Shown here: one piece after another, positions 7,433 through 15,712 of the stretch
Numbering within the stretch: position 1 is the first letter of the stretch
Layout of the letters: each line of letters begins with the position of its first letter
Translations under genes and position numbers: made by a program
NCBI RefSeq assembly: GCF_002803155.1
Contig: NZ_NNBP01000017.1
Span: 161,775 to 225,774, forward strand
Length of the DNA: 64,000 bases
Origin: Streptomyces sp. CB02959
GTDB taxonomy: Bacteria; Actinomycetota; Actinomycetes; Streptomycetales; Streptomycetaceae
Direction: 5' to 3'
The notes under the pieces: generated by a model
Databases searched by the model: none
Seen by the model: the letters and a program-made list of their open reading frames with translations, nothing else
Told to the model about the DNA's origin: nothing

Positions 7433-7887
7433 CCTACACCACCGATTCCGCCCTGGCCGCCGCGCACGCGGACGTCAAAGCGGAGATCGCCCGTACCGAC
7501 ACCAAAGCTTCTCTGCTGCTGGCCTTTGACGGTGCGTTGCTCGCCGGTGTCTGGTCGGTCGCCAGCGGCGTCCACTTGCCGACCGCGGCCCGGATCGTCG
7601 GCGCGGCCGGCGTGGCGGTGCTGCTCGGCGCGGTCACCCTGCTGCTGCGCACCGTCCGCCCGAACCTGGGCGGCAGCAGGCCGGTGGGGTTCCCGCTGTG
7701 GGCGACGCTCACCGCCGGGGAAGTCCTGGACGTCCTGGCGGTCGATGACCGTGCCAAGCACATCGCGGCCCTGTCCCGTATCGCGGTCGCCAAGTACGGC
7801 CGCCTGCGGCGCTCGATCAACTGGACACTGACCGGCGGCGCGCTGCTGGTCGCCGCCGGGGTGCTGGCGTGGGGCGGTGCGGCATGA
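7429..7887 (+). CDS. Pycsar-effector-like two-TM protein
   Basis: A 152-residue membrane protein. An N-terminal helix with AEIARTDTKASLLLAFDGALLAG leads into TM1, a second hydrophobic segment covers roughly residues 62-82, then come a polar loop and a C-terminal TM. The D-x-K-A-S-L-L start of TM1 and the LLLRTVRPNL segment match the Pycsar effector (PycTM, formerly DUF5706) pattern, in which cyclic UMP or CMP triggers membrane damage. No uridylate/cytidylate cyclase gene is visible in the window. In this operon it may instead take part in spread or exclusion; that is inference. Confidence 0.65.
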   Translation: MTYTTDSALAAAHADVKAEIARTDTKASLLLAFDGALLAGVWSVASGVHLPTAARIVGAAGVAVLLGAVTLLLRTVRPNLGGSRPVGFPLWATLTAGEVLDVLAVDDRAKHIAALSRIAVAKYGRLRRSINWTLTGGALLVAAGVLAWGGAA

Positions 7888-8258
7888 GCGAGCCCCTGAG
7901 CCCCGCCGAGCACCTGCAGGCCGCCTCCGAGGCAGTGCGCCAACACAACCACGCCGCCATGGCCGACGGGTACGACAGCACGCCCGAAGCCAGCCGCGCC
8001 GCGGTCGCCCTGGTGGAGATGTGCGCACGGTTGCAGCAGACGATCGACCACATCGACGGCCGCGTGCTGCGTGACCTGGCCGACGGAAGGCTCGCCCCGG
8101 ACGACGGGACCGCGCCCGGGATCCACGCCTACGGCGCCCAGTTGGCGTTCACGGACGCACGCGTCGCCCTGGAGGACTTGCGCGGCTATCTCCAGGAGGC
8201 CAGCAGCCACTTGTGGCACCTGGGAATGGTCTACGAGCCCGAGGAGGACGACGCATGA
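7884..8258 (+). CDS. Unknown helical AICE protein (124 aa)
   Basis: A 124-residue acidic helical protein starting at the ATGA junction 7884-7887. It has no membrane segment and no recognised motif; the C-terminus is Glu/Asp-rich (YEPEEDDA). It lies between two membrane or coiled-coil genes of the spread operon, suggesting a cytoplasmic partner. The alternative start at 7869 is rejected because it ignores the overlap. Confidence 0.6.
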   Translation: MSEPLSPAEHLQAASEAVRQHNHAAMADGYDSTPEASRAAVALVEMCARLQQTIDHIDGRVLRDLADGRLAPDDGTAPGIHAYGAQLAFTDARVALEDLRGYLQEASSHLWHLGMVYEPEEDDA

Positions 8259-8758
8259 TCCGCATCGTGACCCGCTCCCGCCTTGCCGCCCTTGAGTGGG
8301 CAGTCGAGAGCGCGCAGAACCGCGTCGACGAAGTCCAGGGCGCCGCTGACGCCGCCGCTTCGTGCCACACGCGGTCGGTGCAGCGGCTGAGCACGGCGCT
8401 GGCCACGGCCCGCGCCGCCGCCGACGGCCACCAGGCCGACGCGGAGATCGTCCGAGACCTCCTGAAGCGCGCGGAGGCTGAGCTCGTCGACACTCAGGCG
8501 ACGGTGGCCGAGCAGGCGGAGCAGACCAAGGCCCTGCAAGGCGAACTCGACCGCATCACCGGAGCCGTGGTCCTGCTGAACTACGGCCGCCTGGTGAGCA
8601 TCCACCCCACCAACGAGGCGGCCCGGCGGCACGCCGAGTCCCTCGGTTGCCCCGGCGACGGTTGGAGGCCCGGTAGCGGCGGCCCCGCGTCCGAGGTCGC
8701 GTGGCGCATCTCCGCACTGTCCACCTTCGCGGTCCAGGACGGCGGTGGTGCCGGATGA
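8255..8758 (+). CDS. Coiled-coil AICE protein (167 aa)
   Basis: A 167-residue protein starting at ATGA 8255-8258. Residues 8-105 form a long Ala/Glu/Gln/Arg coiled coil (for instance LKRAEAELVDTQATVAEQ), followed by a small globular tail with SIHPTNEAARRHAESLG. No catalytic motif. It precedes the SpdB-like gene with another ATGA overlap; the shared coiled-coil character suggests that the two proteins interact. Confidence 0.6.
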   Translation: MIRIVTRSRLAALEWAVESAQNRVDEVQGAADAAASCHTRSVQRLSTALATARAAADGHQADAEIVRDLLKRAEAELVDTQATVAEQAEQTKALQGELDRITGAVVLLNYGRLVSIHPTNEAARRHAESLGCPGDGWRPGSGGPASEVAWRISALSTFAVQDGGGAG

Positions 8759-10479
8759 TCCCCCAGCTCACCGCGCTGCTCCCCACTGCTCCCGGGTGGG
8801 TGTCCTGGGCTATCCCGCTGGTCGCTGTGCTGCTCGCCCTGGCCCTGGTCGCCTGGGGTGTTGGGCGGTTGCGAAAGTCGGTGTGGCTGTCCGGCATCGG
8901 ACCGCAGGCGATCGTGGCGCTGGGCGGCGTCGCCGTCTCAGTGTTCGGCCTGTGGGGTTTCGCCACCGAGACCGTCCACCTGCCGAAGATCCTGGCGGTG
9001 GCGTTCATCGGGGTGTTCGACGCGGCGGAGATGACGCTGCTGGTGATGCTCTACCGCACCGCCGACCCCGAGGTCGGCTGGACGCGTGAGCTGCACCTGA
9101 TGCACCGCACCGCCTGGACCCTGGTCGCCTTCTCCGGCGCCATGAACGCCATCCACGCCCCGAACTGGTGGGCCCGGCCGGTCCTGGCCGCGGTCCCCGC
9201 ACTCGCCGCATGGCTGATCGAACTCCAGCTACGCAGCAAGCTCCACACCCCCGATGTCGACGACACCGACGCACGGCCGGGGCCGGCACGGCTGGTGGCG
9301 CTGCTGTGGCAGCACGCCTGGTCCGCCCTGTTCGCCCTGTGGGGGCTCGACGCGAACACCTCGTCGTCCGCGATCGCGCGCTCCGCCATGGCGCAGCGCG
9401 CGGCCCGGCGCCTGTATCGCTTCCGCCTGGTCCTGGACGCCGAGGTCCCCGACCGGGAGCGCGCGAAGCGGCGGGCCGACCGCAAGCGGGAAGGGCTGCA
9501 GGGCCGGGCGCAGAAGGCCCTGGACCGCGCGGACATCGCCACCGACCGTCGCCAAGCGCTGGCGATGGCGCGCCGGATGGTCACCCTCACCGGCGTGGAA
9601 GACCTCGCGCGGCTCGACTACGCCGATCCGCGCGCCGTGCAGAAGAAGATCGAAGACCTGTCGGTCACCGCGTCCGTGGAACGGATCGACGCTTCGGAGC
9701 TGGCCGAGGAGGCGGAGGCTGCGCGGCAGCGCGCGGAAAGCGCGCGGCTCGAAGCCGAGGACGCGCGGCAGCGCGCGGAAGCCGCGCGGGACCGCGCGGC
9801 AGACGAACTGGCTGCCGCGCGGCAGGCGCTGGGGGAGGTCGAGGAGGCGCGCGACGCGATCCTTCAGGATCACGATGGGGTGGCCGGTGCGGTGGAGGCT
9901 GCGCGGCAGCGCGCGGCAGACGCGCGGCAGGCCGAGCAGGACGCGCGGCAGCGCGCGGAAGACATCATCACCGCCGCCACCACCGAAGCCGACCGTCTCA
10001 CAACCGACGCCCAAAGCGCCTGGGAGCAGACCCAGGACGCTCTCTCCGAGCAGCGGGACCGGCTGGAGACCCTGACCGGGCAGTGCCGCACGGCTGAGGA
10101 CCTGGCCGCAGGGCGCCAGAGCGCGTTGGAGGAGGTCAACCGGCAGATCGAGGAAGCCCGGCTCCTGCACGACCGGCTACGCGGCGACCTCGCCACCTTC
10201 GGCACCCAGGCCCCCGAAGCCGCCCTCACCGGCGACGGGACCGTCTTCCGCTCGGAGGCCAAACAGCAGGGCTGGGAGCACTACCTGCACACCGTGACCT
10301 CCACCGACGGCCGCGATGAGCCGACCGCCGCTGAACTGGCTACCCGCTTCAGCGTCGACGTTGGCAACGCCCGCAACTGGCTGCGGGACTTCCGTGCCGC
10401 GCGCGCCGCGCAGCTCGCCGCGCGCCAACCGCGCGCCGCCGCGCACCACGCACTCAACGGCCACCCCGCCACCGCCTAG
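8755..10479 (+). CDS. SpdB-like membrane protein with coiled coil and HTH tail
   Basis: A 574-residue protein. Residues 1-165 carry four to five TM segments of the DUF2637/SpdB type (SGIGPQAIVALGGVAVSVFGL, IGVFDAAEMTLLVMLYRTA, WTLVAFSGAMNAIHAPNWW). Residues 230-500 are an extended Arg/Ala/Gln/Glu coiled coil containing duplicated 14-residue units, and the end (AELATRFSVDVGNARNWLRDFR) looks like a helix-turn-helix. Spd proteins of Streptomyces elements act in plasmid spread between mycelial compartments and interact with TraB. ATG at 8755 is the ATGA junction start. A terminator follows at 10548-10588. Confidence 0.75.
   Translation: MIPQLTALLPTAPGWVSWAIPLVAVLLALALVAWGVGRLRKSVWLSGIGPQAIVALGGVAVSVFGLWGFATETVHLPKILAVAFIGVFDAAEMTLLVMLYRTADPEVGWTRELHLMHRTAWTLVAFSGAMNAIHAPNWWARPVLAAVPALAAWLIELQLRSKLHTPDVDDTDARPGPARLVALLWQHAWSALFALWGLDANTSSSAIARSAMAQRAARRLYRFRLVLDAEVPDRERAKRRADRKREGLQGRAQKALDRADIATDRRQALAMARRMVTLTGVEDLARLDYADPRAVQKKIEDLSVTASVERIDASELAEEAEAARQRAESARLEAEDARQRAEAARDRAADELAAARQALGEVEEARDAILQDHDGVAGAVEAARQRAADARQAEQDARQRAEDIITAATTEADRLTTDAQSAWEQTQDALSEQRDRLETLTGQCRTAEDLAAGRQSALEEVNRQIEEARLLHDRLRGDLATFGTQAPEAALTGDGTVFRSEAKQQGWEHYLHTVTSTDGRDEPTAAELATRFSVDVGNARNWLRDFRAARAAQLAARQPRAAAHHALNGHPATA
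9721..9960 (+). repeat. Paired in-frame repeats in the SpdB-like gene
   Basis: The 17-base unit GCGCGGCAGCGCGCGGM occurs at 9721, 9763, 9901 and 9943. Each pair is spaced 42 bases (14 codons) and the pairs are 180 bases apart, so a 42-bp unit was duplicated and the block copied again, all in frame. It encodes ARQRA-type coiled coil. Confidence 0.7.
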
Positions 10480-10488
10480 GAGACCCGC

Positions 10489-10545
10489 ATGAAGCGCTCC
10501 TCACACACCAACCCGCCGAAGCCCACCCACCTCCACCGCGCCTGA
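10489..10545 (+). CDS. Possible 18-residue peptide before a terminator
   Basis: ATG at 10489, with GGAGA 8 bases upstream, opens 18 codons (MKRSSHTNPPKPTHLHRA) ending at 10545, two bases before a strong terminator stem. It could be a translated tail peptide of the spread operon or chance. No homology can be judged at this size. Confidence 0.25.
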   Translation: MKRSSHTNPPKPTHLHRA

Positions 10546-10547
10546 AC

Positions 10548-10588
10548 GGCGCCCCCGGCCCGCTTCCTACGGCCCGGCCGGGGGCGCC
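10548..10588 (+). terminator. Terminator of the spread operon
   Basis: A perfect 13-bp stem (GGCGCCCCCGGCC at 10548-10560 with 10576-10588), a 15-base loop, followed by TTG. It separates the operon 6900-10479 from the next gene. Confidence 0.75.
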
Positions 10589-10617
10589 TTGCACTCCCTG
10601 AGAGGAGCCCCACCATC

Positions 10618-12174
10618 ATGTCGGAAACCACGGTTCACACCGTGACGGAAGTCCCCGTTCAAGTCGCCGCACCACCGGCCCCACCCGCTGCTTCGCCGCC
10701 AGCGCCGTTGCCGGGTCGGCCGTTGGCCGCTGCCGGAGCGAACGCCATAGGAGCCGTTGCCGCTGGTGCGATGGCGATCGGCGGGCCGGTTGGCCTGGCC
10801 GCCACCGGCGCCGCGGCCGGAGCCATCGGTGTCGGCGCTCTCGTTGCCCGTCGGCGCGCTGCGGGCCCGCGGCGCCGCACGCAGTCCACCCTGCGCACCC
10901 CCGCCGCCGCGGGCAGCCGCGGCGCGGCCGGTCAGCGGTCGCCCTTGGCGGCCGGCGTCGGTCGCATGGGGCGGTCGAGCGCGGGGGCGGTGCGTTCTGG
11001 AGGGCGCGGTGCTGCCGGTCGGGCCTCCTCGAATGTCGCCTCCGCCCCGCAGTCAGGAACCCGCCGTGCACCGGCAGGCTCCTCGATGGCCGGGGCCAGC
11101 GGTCCGCGCACCGGCCGCCGCGTTGGTCCCGTCCCGTCGTCGCGCTCGTCGTCCGGCAGGTCCGGCCGTGACGGTGGCGCGGGGGTGCAGTTGTCGAAGG
11201 CGCCCCGTGGGCCGCGGTCGGCCTCTGGTGGGCTGTCGCGTGCTGGACGGGCCGCCGCGGGCCGTGTCGCCGGTGGGGTGGCTCGCTGGCAGGCCGGTTC
11301 CCCGAAGCGGTCCGCGCGCGCCGAGCAGCGCTCGAACCGCCGCACCGACCGGGGCACTGCGAAGGCGTACAGGGACGCCGGGATGGTGCCCGGCGCCCAG
11401 CGTGGGCCGGGGAAGTCGCGTCGGGCTGAGACCGCTTCTGCTGGGCGGGGGCAGGTCAGTGCGGCGCAGGCAAAGGCGTTGCGTCGGTCCGCTGTCCGGC
11501 ATGGGGCCCGGATGGGGGCGAGCGCGGTACTGGCCGGCGGTGTGGGGCTGGCGTCGGGCATCTGGAACTGGCGCCGCCCCGGCGTGGCGTCCCGGCACGT
11601 GAAGGCGGCGTGGCTGCGGTTGGCCAACCGCGCCCGCCGGATCCGGGAGATCCGCGATGCGGCGATCCTCGGCAAGGGCAAGCCCGGCCAGCCCCCGGTG
11701 CCCGGCGAGACCGTCAACGACCCCAAGCGCCCGAAGGACAAGCCGCGTTCGGCTCCGGGCAAGGGCCGCTCGGCCCGTCCCGTCACCCTCGATGCTCCCA
11801 AGGGAGGAACCGTGTCCGAGACCACTACCCCGGGCCTGACGCGTCTGTCGGACGCTGCTGAAGTCATGCTGCAGGCCGCCTCCACCTTCGACCCCGAGCA
11901 GATGCCCGAGTTCGAGGCGCTCATCGACGACCTGCCCGAAGCGATGGCGATGGTGCAGGAGACGCTGCGCGTCCTGGCGGAGCTGGCCGACGAGAAGCTG
12001 CCGGTCGAGCCCGTGGTCACCGAGGAGATCGGGGAGGGCTACCGGGCCATGACCCGCGTCATCGACGCCCTGACCGAGGTCGGCACCGTCTACCGCAAGG
12101 CCCACGCCGCCGACATCGAGCGGCACGAGAACCCCCGCAAGGGCTTCGAGGGCGAACGCAAGTGGAACGTCTGA
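10618..12174 (+). CDS. Large basic AICE membrane-associated protein
   Basis: A 518-residue protein. After a Pro/Ala-rich leader, one Gly/Ala hydrophobic stretch (about residues 38-75) is followed by 200 residues that are extremely rich in Arg, Gly, Ser and Ala and probably disordered. A second Gly/Ala hydrophobic segment lies near residue 305 (GASAVLAGGVGLASGIWNW). The last 120 residues are acidic and well ordered (FDPEQMPEFEALIDDLPEAM). The bipartite basic/acidic layout and location directly before the translocase suggest a DNA-handling or spread partner of TraB; that is inference. AGAGGAG precedes the ATG by 10 bases. Confidence 0.6.
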   Translation: MSETTVHTVTEVPVQVAAPPAPPAASPPAPLPGRPLAAAGANAIGAVAAGAMAIGGPVGLAATGAAAGAIGVGALVARRRAAGPRRRTQSTLRTPAAAGSRGAAGQRSPLAAGVGRMGRSSAGAVRSGGRGAAGRASSNVASAPQSGTRRAPAGSSMAGASGPRTGRRVGPVPSSRSSSGRSGRDGGAGVQLSKAPRGPRSASGGLSRAGRAAAGRVAGGVARWQAGSPKRSARAEQRSNRRTDRGTAKAYRDAGMVPGAQRGPGKSRRAETASAGRGQVSAAQAKALRRSAVRHGARMGASAVLAGGVGLASGIWNWRRPGVASRHVKAAWLRLANRARRIREIRDAAILGKGKPGQPPVPGETVNDPKRPKDKPRSAPGKGRSARPVTLDAPKGGTVSETTTPGLTRLSDAAEVMLQAASTFDPEQMPEFEALIDDLPEAMAMVQETLRVLAELADEKLPVEPVVTEEIGEGYRAMTRVIDALTEVGTVYRKAHAADIERHENPRKGFEGERKWNV

Positions 12175-12199
12175 CCAACCCCTGACCCGCTCTGGACCG

Positions 12200-12225
12200 A
12201 CGGCCCCCGCAACTGCGGGGGCCGT
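12200..12225 (+). terminator. Hairpin before the translocase gene
   Basis: ACGGCCCCCGC at 12200-12210 pairs with GCGGGGGCCGT at 12215-12225 around an AACT loop, 26 bases after the previous stop and 17 bases before the next ATG. It may end the upstream transcript or limit read-through into the transfer gene. Confidence 0.55.
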
Positions 12226-12242
12226 CCGCTTGGAAGGACACC

Positions 12243-14363
12243 ATGACCAGCAAGAACACCAAGACGACTCAGGTGGATTGGAGCGCTGGGCACGGCATCA
12301 TCTCCGGCACCCTGAACGCCACCGCCGGCACCCTGGTCACCACCGCCCTCGCCCACACCGCCCACCTCCCCGCCGGATGGATGCTCGCCGCCGGAGCGGC
12401 CGGGGCCGTGGGCACCACGATCTCCGGCATCCGCAAGCGCCTGACCCACGCCACCACCGGCTTTCGCTCCGCCTGCTGGCTGGCGGCCGGCACCTGGTCC
12501 TCCTGGGCCCTGACCTCCGCAGGCCCGACCACCTTGTCCGCACTCGGCTCCCTCGCGGTGGGCGGGATCACCGCCGGGACGCTGGCGGCCGGGTTCGCCG
12601 CGCACGAGGAGACCGAGCAGGCCCGCCGCATCACCCTCCTGGGCCTCGGTGTGCGCCGCGCGCTGGCCGAGGAGTGGATCGACCGCATCGCGCGGGTGTG
12701 CCGGGTCGAGAACATCGAGATCGTGGCGATCGAGCACTGGCCCACCGGCATGGGCTACACCGTCGAAGCCAAACTCCCCGAAGGCGGCGTCACCCGCAAA
12801 GCGATCGCGGATCGCACCGCCGCGCTCGCCTCCGACCTGGACCTGCCCACCGGCTGCGGCCTGGAGGTCCACGAAGGACTCTCCCGGCGCCTGGTGCTGC
12901 TGCGGGTGACCACCAAATCCATGGCCGGCACCGAAATGCCCTACCCGGCACAGGAGATGGCGCAGGTCACCACGGTGAACAACCCGGTGCCGCTCGCGCT
13001 GCTGTCGGACGGCGGGAAGGCGGAGCTGGACCTGCGGCAAGCGTCCACGATCGTGGCCGGCCCCACCGGCACCGGCAAGTCCAACTGGCTCCACACCCTC
13101 ATCGCCCGGCTCAACCAGACCAACGACGTGCTGGTGTGGGTCATCGACCTCAACGGCGGCTCCCTCGGCCTGCCGTGGCTCCACGCCTGGCGCGAAGCCC
13201 AGCAGCACACCGAAGGCTCCCGCTGGGCAGGGGCCGACATCCCCGCCCCGGGCGTGGACTGGGTGGCCAGCACCCCCGCCGAAGCCACCCGCATGCTCAA
13301 GGCCGCGGTCCGCATCGCCAAGCAGCGCAAGGTCGCCTACCAGGACCACATGCGCGCCGAGGACGACGACAAACTCCCCGTCAGCCCCGACCTGCCCGAG
13401 ATCATCATCCTCACCGACGAAGGCGCCGAAGTCGCCGCCACCCGCGAGGCACGCGAAGTCCTCAAGGGCATCTCCGAGGTGATCCGCATCGCCCGCGCGA
13501 TGGCCATCCGCGCCGTCGTCTCCGCCCTGCGCGTCACCCAGGACGTCCTACCGGACCCGATGGTCCGCAAGATGGCCTCCAACCGCGTGTGCACCGGCGC
13601 CACCGAAGACAGCGAACTGGGCCACTTCTTCGGCTGGCGGGCGATGACGGTGGAGGACTCCTTCGACGGCCCCGGTTCCGTCCAGGTCGGCACCGACGGC
13701 AAGGCCCCGCAGAAGGGCCGGCAGTGGCGCATCACCCCCTCGGTCATCGAGGAGATCTGCGCCGCCACCGCCCACCGCCGTCCCGCCCTCGACGGCCCGT
13801 CTCTGCAGGCCGCCGGGGAGGACTACGAGCAGCGGTGGTCCCAGGAACGCTGCGGGCACCTCTTCGGCCTCCAGCCCGCCACCAGCACCACGGCCGCGGG
13901 CAGCGGGGGCGAGACGACCCAGCGCACCTGGCGGGCCACCGCCAACTGGGACACCCCCGCGCCCAAGGACGGGCCGCCGCAGGCCGAGGGCGCACCGCGG
14001 GACAAGGCGTTGGAGGCTCAGTTCCTCGACATCGTGGGCGCCGGCATCACTGACGAACCCGCCTCCGGGGCCGGCACCACCTGGTCCGACCCCTCCACCT
14101 GGGCCCCGGCCCACAAAAGCACCGACGCCAAGCCCGATGCCCGGCAGGCCGCCCTGAACCTCCTGATCGCCGCCGGCCCCGAGGGCACCGGCGCCTCCGC
14201 CATGGAACGGGAGCTGAAGGACACCTACGGCACCCGCCGCCCGGTCATTCAGCGCTGGCTCGGCGAATGGGCCGAGTCCGGCGAAGCCATCCGCGTCGGC
14301 GAGGGCAGCAAGGCCCGCTACGTCCACCACACCCACGCCCCCACGCCCCCCACAGAGGGCTAA
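12243..14363 (+). CDS. TraB/FtsK-like conjugative DNA translocase
   Basis: A 706-residue FtsK/SpoIIIE-family ATPase. The N-terminus has about four weak TM segments (residues 20-120). Walker A GPTGTGKS is at 273-280 and Walker B IIILTDE at 387-393. The C-terminal 70 residues form a winged helix (SAMERELKDTYGTRRPVIQRW) like the DNA-recognising domain of TraB and FtsK-gamma. In Streptomyces elements this single protein moves double-stranded DNA between hyphae, recognising short repeats at the clt locus. Such a repeat cluster follows the gene at 14376-14506. GGAAGG lies 6 bases upstream of the ATG. Confidence 0.9.
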   Translation: MTSKNTKTTQVDWSAGHGIISGTLNATAGTLVTTALAHTAHLPAGWMLAAGAAGAVGTTISGIRKRLTHATTGFRSACWLAAGTWSSWALTSAGPTTLSALGSLAVGGITAGTLAAGFAAHEETEQARRITLLGLGVRRALAEEWIDRIARVCRVENIEIVAIEHWPTGMGYTVEAKLPEGGVTRKAIADRTAALASDLDLPTGCGLEVHEGLSRRLVLLRVTTKSMAGTEMPYPAQEMAQVTTVNNPVPLALLSDGGKAELDLRQASTIVAGPTGTGKSNWLHTLIARLNQTNDVLVWVIDLNGGSLGLPWLHAWREAQQHTEGSRWAGADIPAPGVDWVASTPAEATRMLKAAVRIAKQRKVAYQDHMRAEDDDKLPVSPDLPEIIILTDEGAEVAATREAREVLKGISEVIRIARAMAIRAVVSALRVTQDVLPDPMVRKMASNRVCTGATEDSELGHFFGWRAMTVEDSFDGPGSVQVGTDGKAPQKGRQWRITPSVIEEICAATAHRRPALDGPSLQAAGEDYEQRWSQERCGHLFGLQPATSTTAAGSGGETTQRTWRATANWDTPAPKDGPPQAEGAPRDKALEAQFLDIVGAGITDEPASGAGTTWSDPSTWAPAHKSTDAKPDARQAALNLLIAAGPEGTGASAMERELKDTYGTRRPVIQRWLGEWAESGEAIRVGEGSKARYVHHTHAPTPPTEG

Positions 14364-14375
14364 GCACCCTCCTGT

Positions 14376-14506
14376 CTGTCACCTGTCACCCACCCCGCAA
14401 GAGGGGACTCCGGCGTGTCATCCGCGGCCTGTCCCCCACTCTGACCTGCGCGTTACAGGTGACAGACAGGTGACAGGTGACAGACAGATGACAGGCCGGA
14501 TGACAG
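14376..14506 (+). repeat. TGACAG repeat cluster, candidate clt transfer locus
   Basis: Just 3' of the translocase gene, TGACAG occurs five times on the plus strand at 14460, 14471, 14478, 14489 and 14501, three as AGGTGACAG and two as GATGACAG. It occurs twice in opposite orientation (CTGTCA at 14376 and 14383). The left pair is spaced 7 bases and the right series 11, 7, 11 and 12. TraB proteins bind short direct repeats in clt loci beside their own gene, so this is the best candidate transfer site. Confidence 0.65.
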
Positions 14507-14520
14507 GCCCACACAGCACT

Positions 14521-14548
14521 TCCGGCCGCCCGCGAACGGGCGGCCGGA
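14521..14548 (+). terminator. Terminator with CGAA tetraloop
   Basis: A perfect 12-bp stem (TCCGGCCGCCCG at 14521-14532 with 14537-14548) closed by CGAA. It lies 14 bases after the repeat cluster and ends transcription from the translocase gene. Confidence 0.75.
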
Positions 14549-14580
14549 GTCTTCCTCCACACCCTTCAGGGAGTCGCCTC

Positions 14581-14775
14581 ATGGCCGTCACGGTCTCCGC
14601 TGCCGTCCTCTTCGGACTCGTCAGCCTGGTCCTGATACGCACCCGCTACGTCCAGCTCGGCTCCGCGCTCGTGCTGTTCCTCTTCGGGTTCTTCATCGCC
14701 AGCACCGGCGCCAGCAAGCCCATCACCTCCGCCTGCCAAGCCATCGCCCAAGCCCTCACGCACCTCACCGCCTAA
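14581..14775 (+). CDS. Small two-TM AICE protein (64 aa)
   Basis: A 64-residue protein, almost wholly hydrophobic in its first 45 residues (AAVLFGLVSLVLIRT and LGSALVLFLFGFFIAST), so one or two TM helices with a short polar tail. CAGGGAG is 8 bases upstream of ATG 14581. It belongs to the class of small membrane spread proteins common on these elements; no specific function is known. Confidence 0.6.
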   Translation: MAVTVSAAVLFGLVSLVLIRTRYVQLGSALVLFLFGFFIASTGASKPITSACQAIAQALTHLTA

Positions 14776-14807
14776 CCCCGCCCGGACGCCGGGCGGAAGG
14801 AGGACCT

Positions 14808-15254
14808 GTGCACCCCCACCCGCACCCCACGCTGCCCCCGCAGGACATCCCGCCCGGCGTCCAGGAGGTCATCCTCCCGTCGGGGGAGCGGGCCCTGGCC
14901 TACAGCACCGGGCCCACCCAGCCCCCGCCCACGGCCCCGGTGCCGCCGGTCGCCCAGCCGATCCCGGCCTGGGCCAAGGCCACGGCGCTGCTCGTGCCGA
15001 CCGTCGGCGGCGGCATCGCCATCGCCGCGGTGGGCCTGTCCGCCGCAGCTCCCGGGCTCGTCGCCGTCAGCCACGTCCTGTGGTCCACCGTGGCCGCCCT
15101 CGCCGCCGGCGGCGCCGCAGCCGCCGCCGTCATCAGCCGCGTCCGCGCCCGCATCACCGCCGCACAGCGCGAAATGCAGCGCCCGCACATCACCCAGCAC
15201 ATCACCGCCACCGGCCTCTTCAGCCGGGCTAACGGAACCATCAACCACCGCTAG
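14808..15254 (+). CDS. Two-TM AICE protein with His/Pro-rich leader
   Basis: A 148-residue protein starting with GTG at 14808, with AAGGAGGA 5 bases upstream. The first 60 residues are His/Pro-rich and polar, then two TM segments follow (ATALLVPTVGGGIAIAAVGL; LWSTVAALAAGGAAAAAVI) and a basic tail. This is the architecture of Spd-type proteins. A small hairpin (CCGCCCGG-ACG-CCGGGCGG, 14778-14796) precedes it. Confidence 0.6.
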   Translation: MHPHPHPTLPPQDIPPGVQEVILPSGERALAYSTGPTQPPPTAPVPPVAQPIPAWAKATALLVPTVGGGIAIAAVGLSAAAPGLVAVSHVLWSTVAALAAGGAAAAAVISRVRARITAAQREMQRPHITQHITATGLFSRANGTINHR

Positions 15255-15263
15255 GAGCACTGC

Positions 15264-15698
15264 ATGAGTGAGCCCGACGCGTACGTCTCGCACGCCCCGT
15301 ACATCGAGGCGGTCGCCGAGGCACTCGACGCGGCCGGCCTGACCGTCGCCGACTGCAACGCCGACGACAACGACCCCCGCGACGCCTACATCGAGTTCGA
15401 TCGCGCCATCACCACCCCCGCCTACGGCGACGACACCGAGGTCAACCTCCTGTGGAGGGAGGACAGGGGCTGGATGGTCGGTTGGGGCGACGCCGACTCG
15501 GTATCGCAAAGCGGCCTGGACTGGATCGTCGACCTCTTCTGCGGCGTGCTGCCCACCCCCGACGAGATGGTCGCCGAGGCCCGCACGGTCGTCGCCAAGA
15601 TCCCTGGACCCCAGGGCGGCCCGTACGGCCGGTACCGCGACAGCGGGGACGACGACGGCCTCGACGCCCAGCTCGCCACCTACCACCGCAACCACTGA
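15264..15698 (+). CDS. Unknown acidic AICE protein (144 aa)
   Basis: A 144-residue acidic protein, no membrane segment. It opens with YVSHAPYIEAVAEALDAAGL and contains a Trp-rich centre (LLWREDRGWMVGWGD), suggesting a small alpha/beta fold. AGGAG is 7 bases upstream of the ATG, 9 bases after the previous stop. It lies directly upstream of ssb. The role is unknown. Confidence 0.55.
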   Translation: MSEPDAYVSHAPYIEAVAEALDAAGLTVADCNADDNDPRDAYIEFDRAITTPAYGDDTEVNLLWREDRGWMVGWGDADSVSQSGLDWIVDLFCGVLPTPDEMVAEARTVVAKIPGPQGGPYGRYRDSGDDDGLDAQLATYHRNH

Positions 15699-15712
15699 AC
15701 CGAGGAGACACC

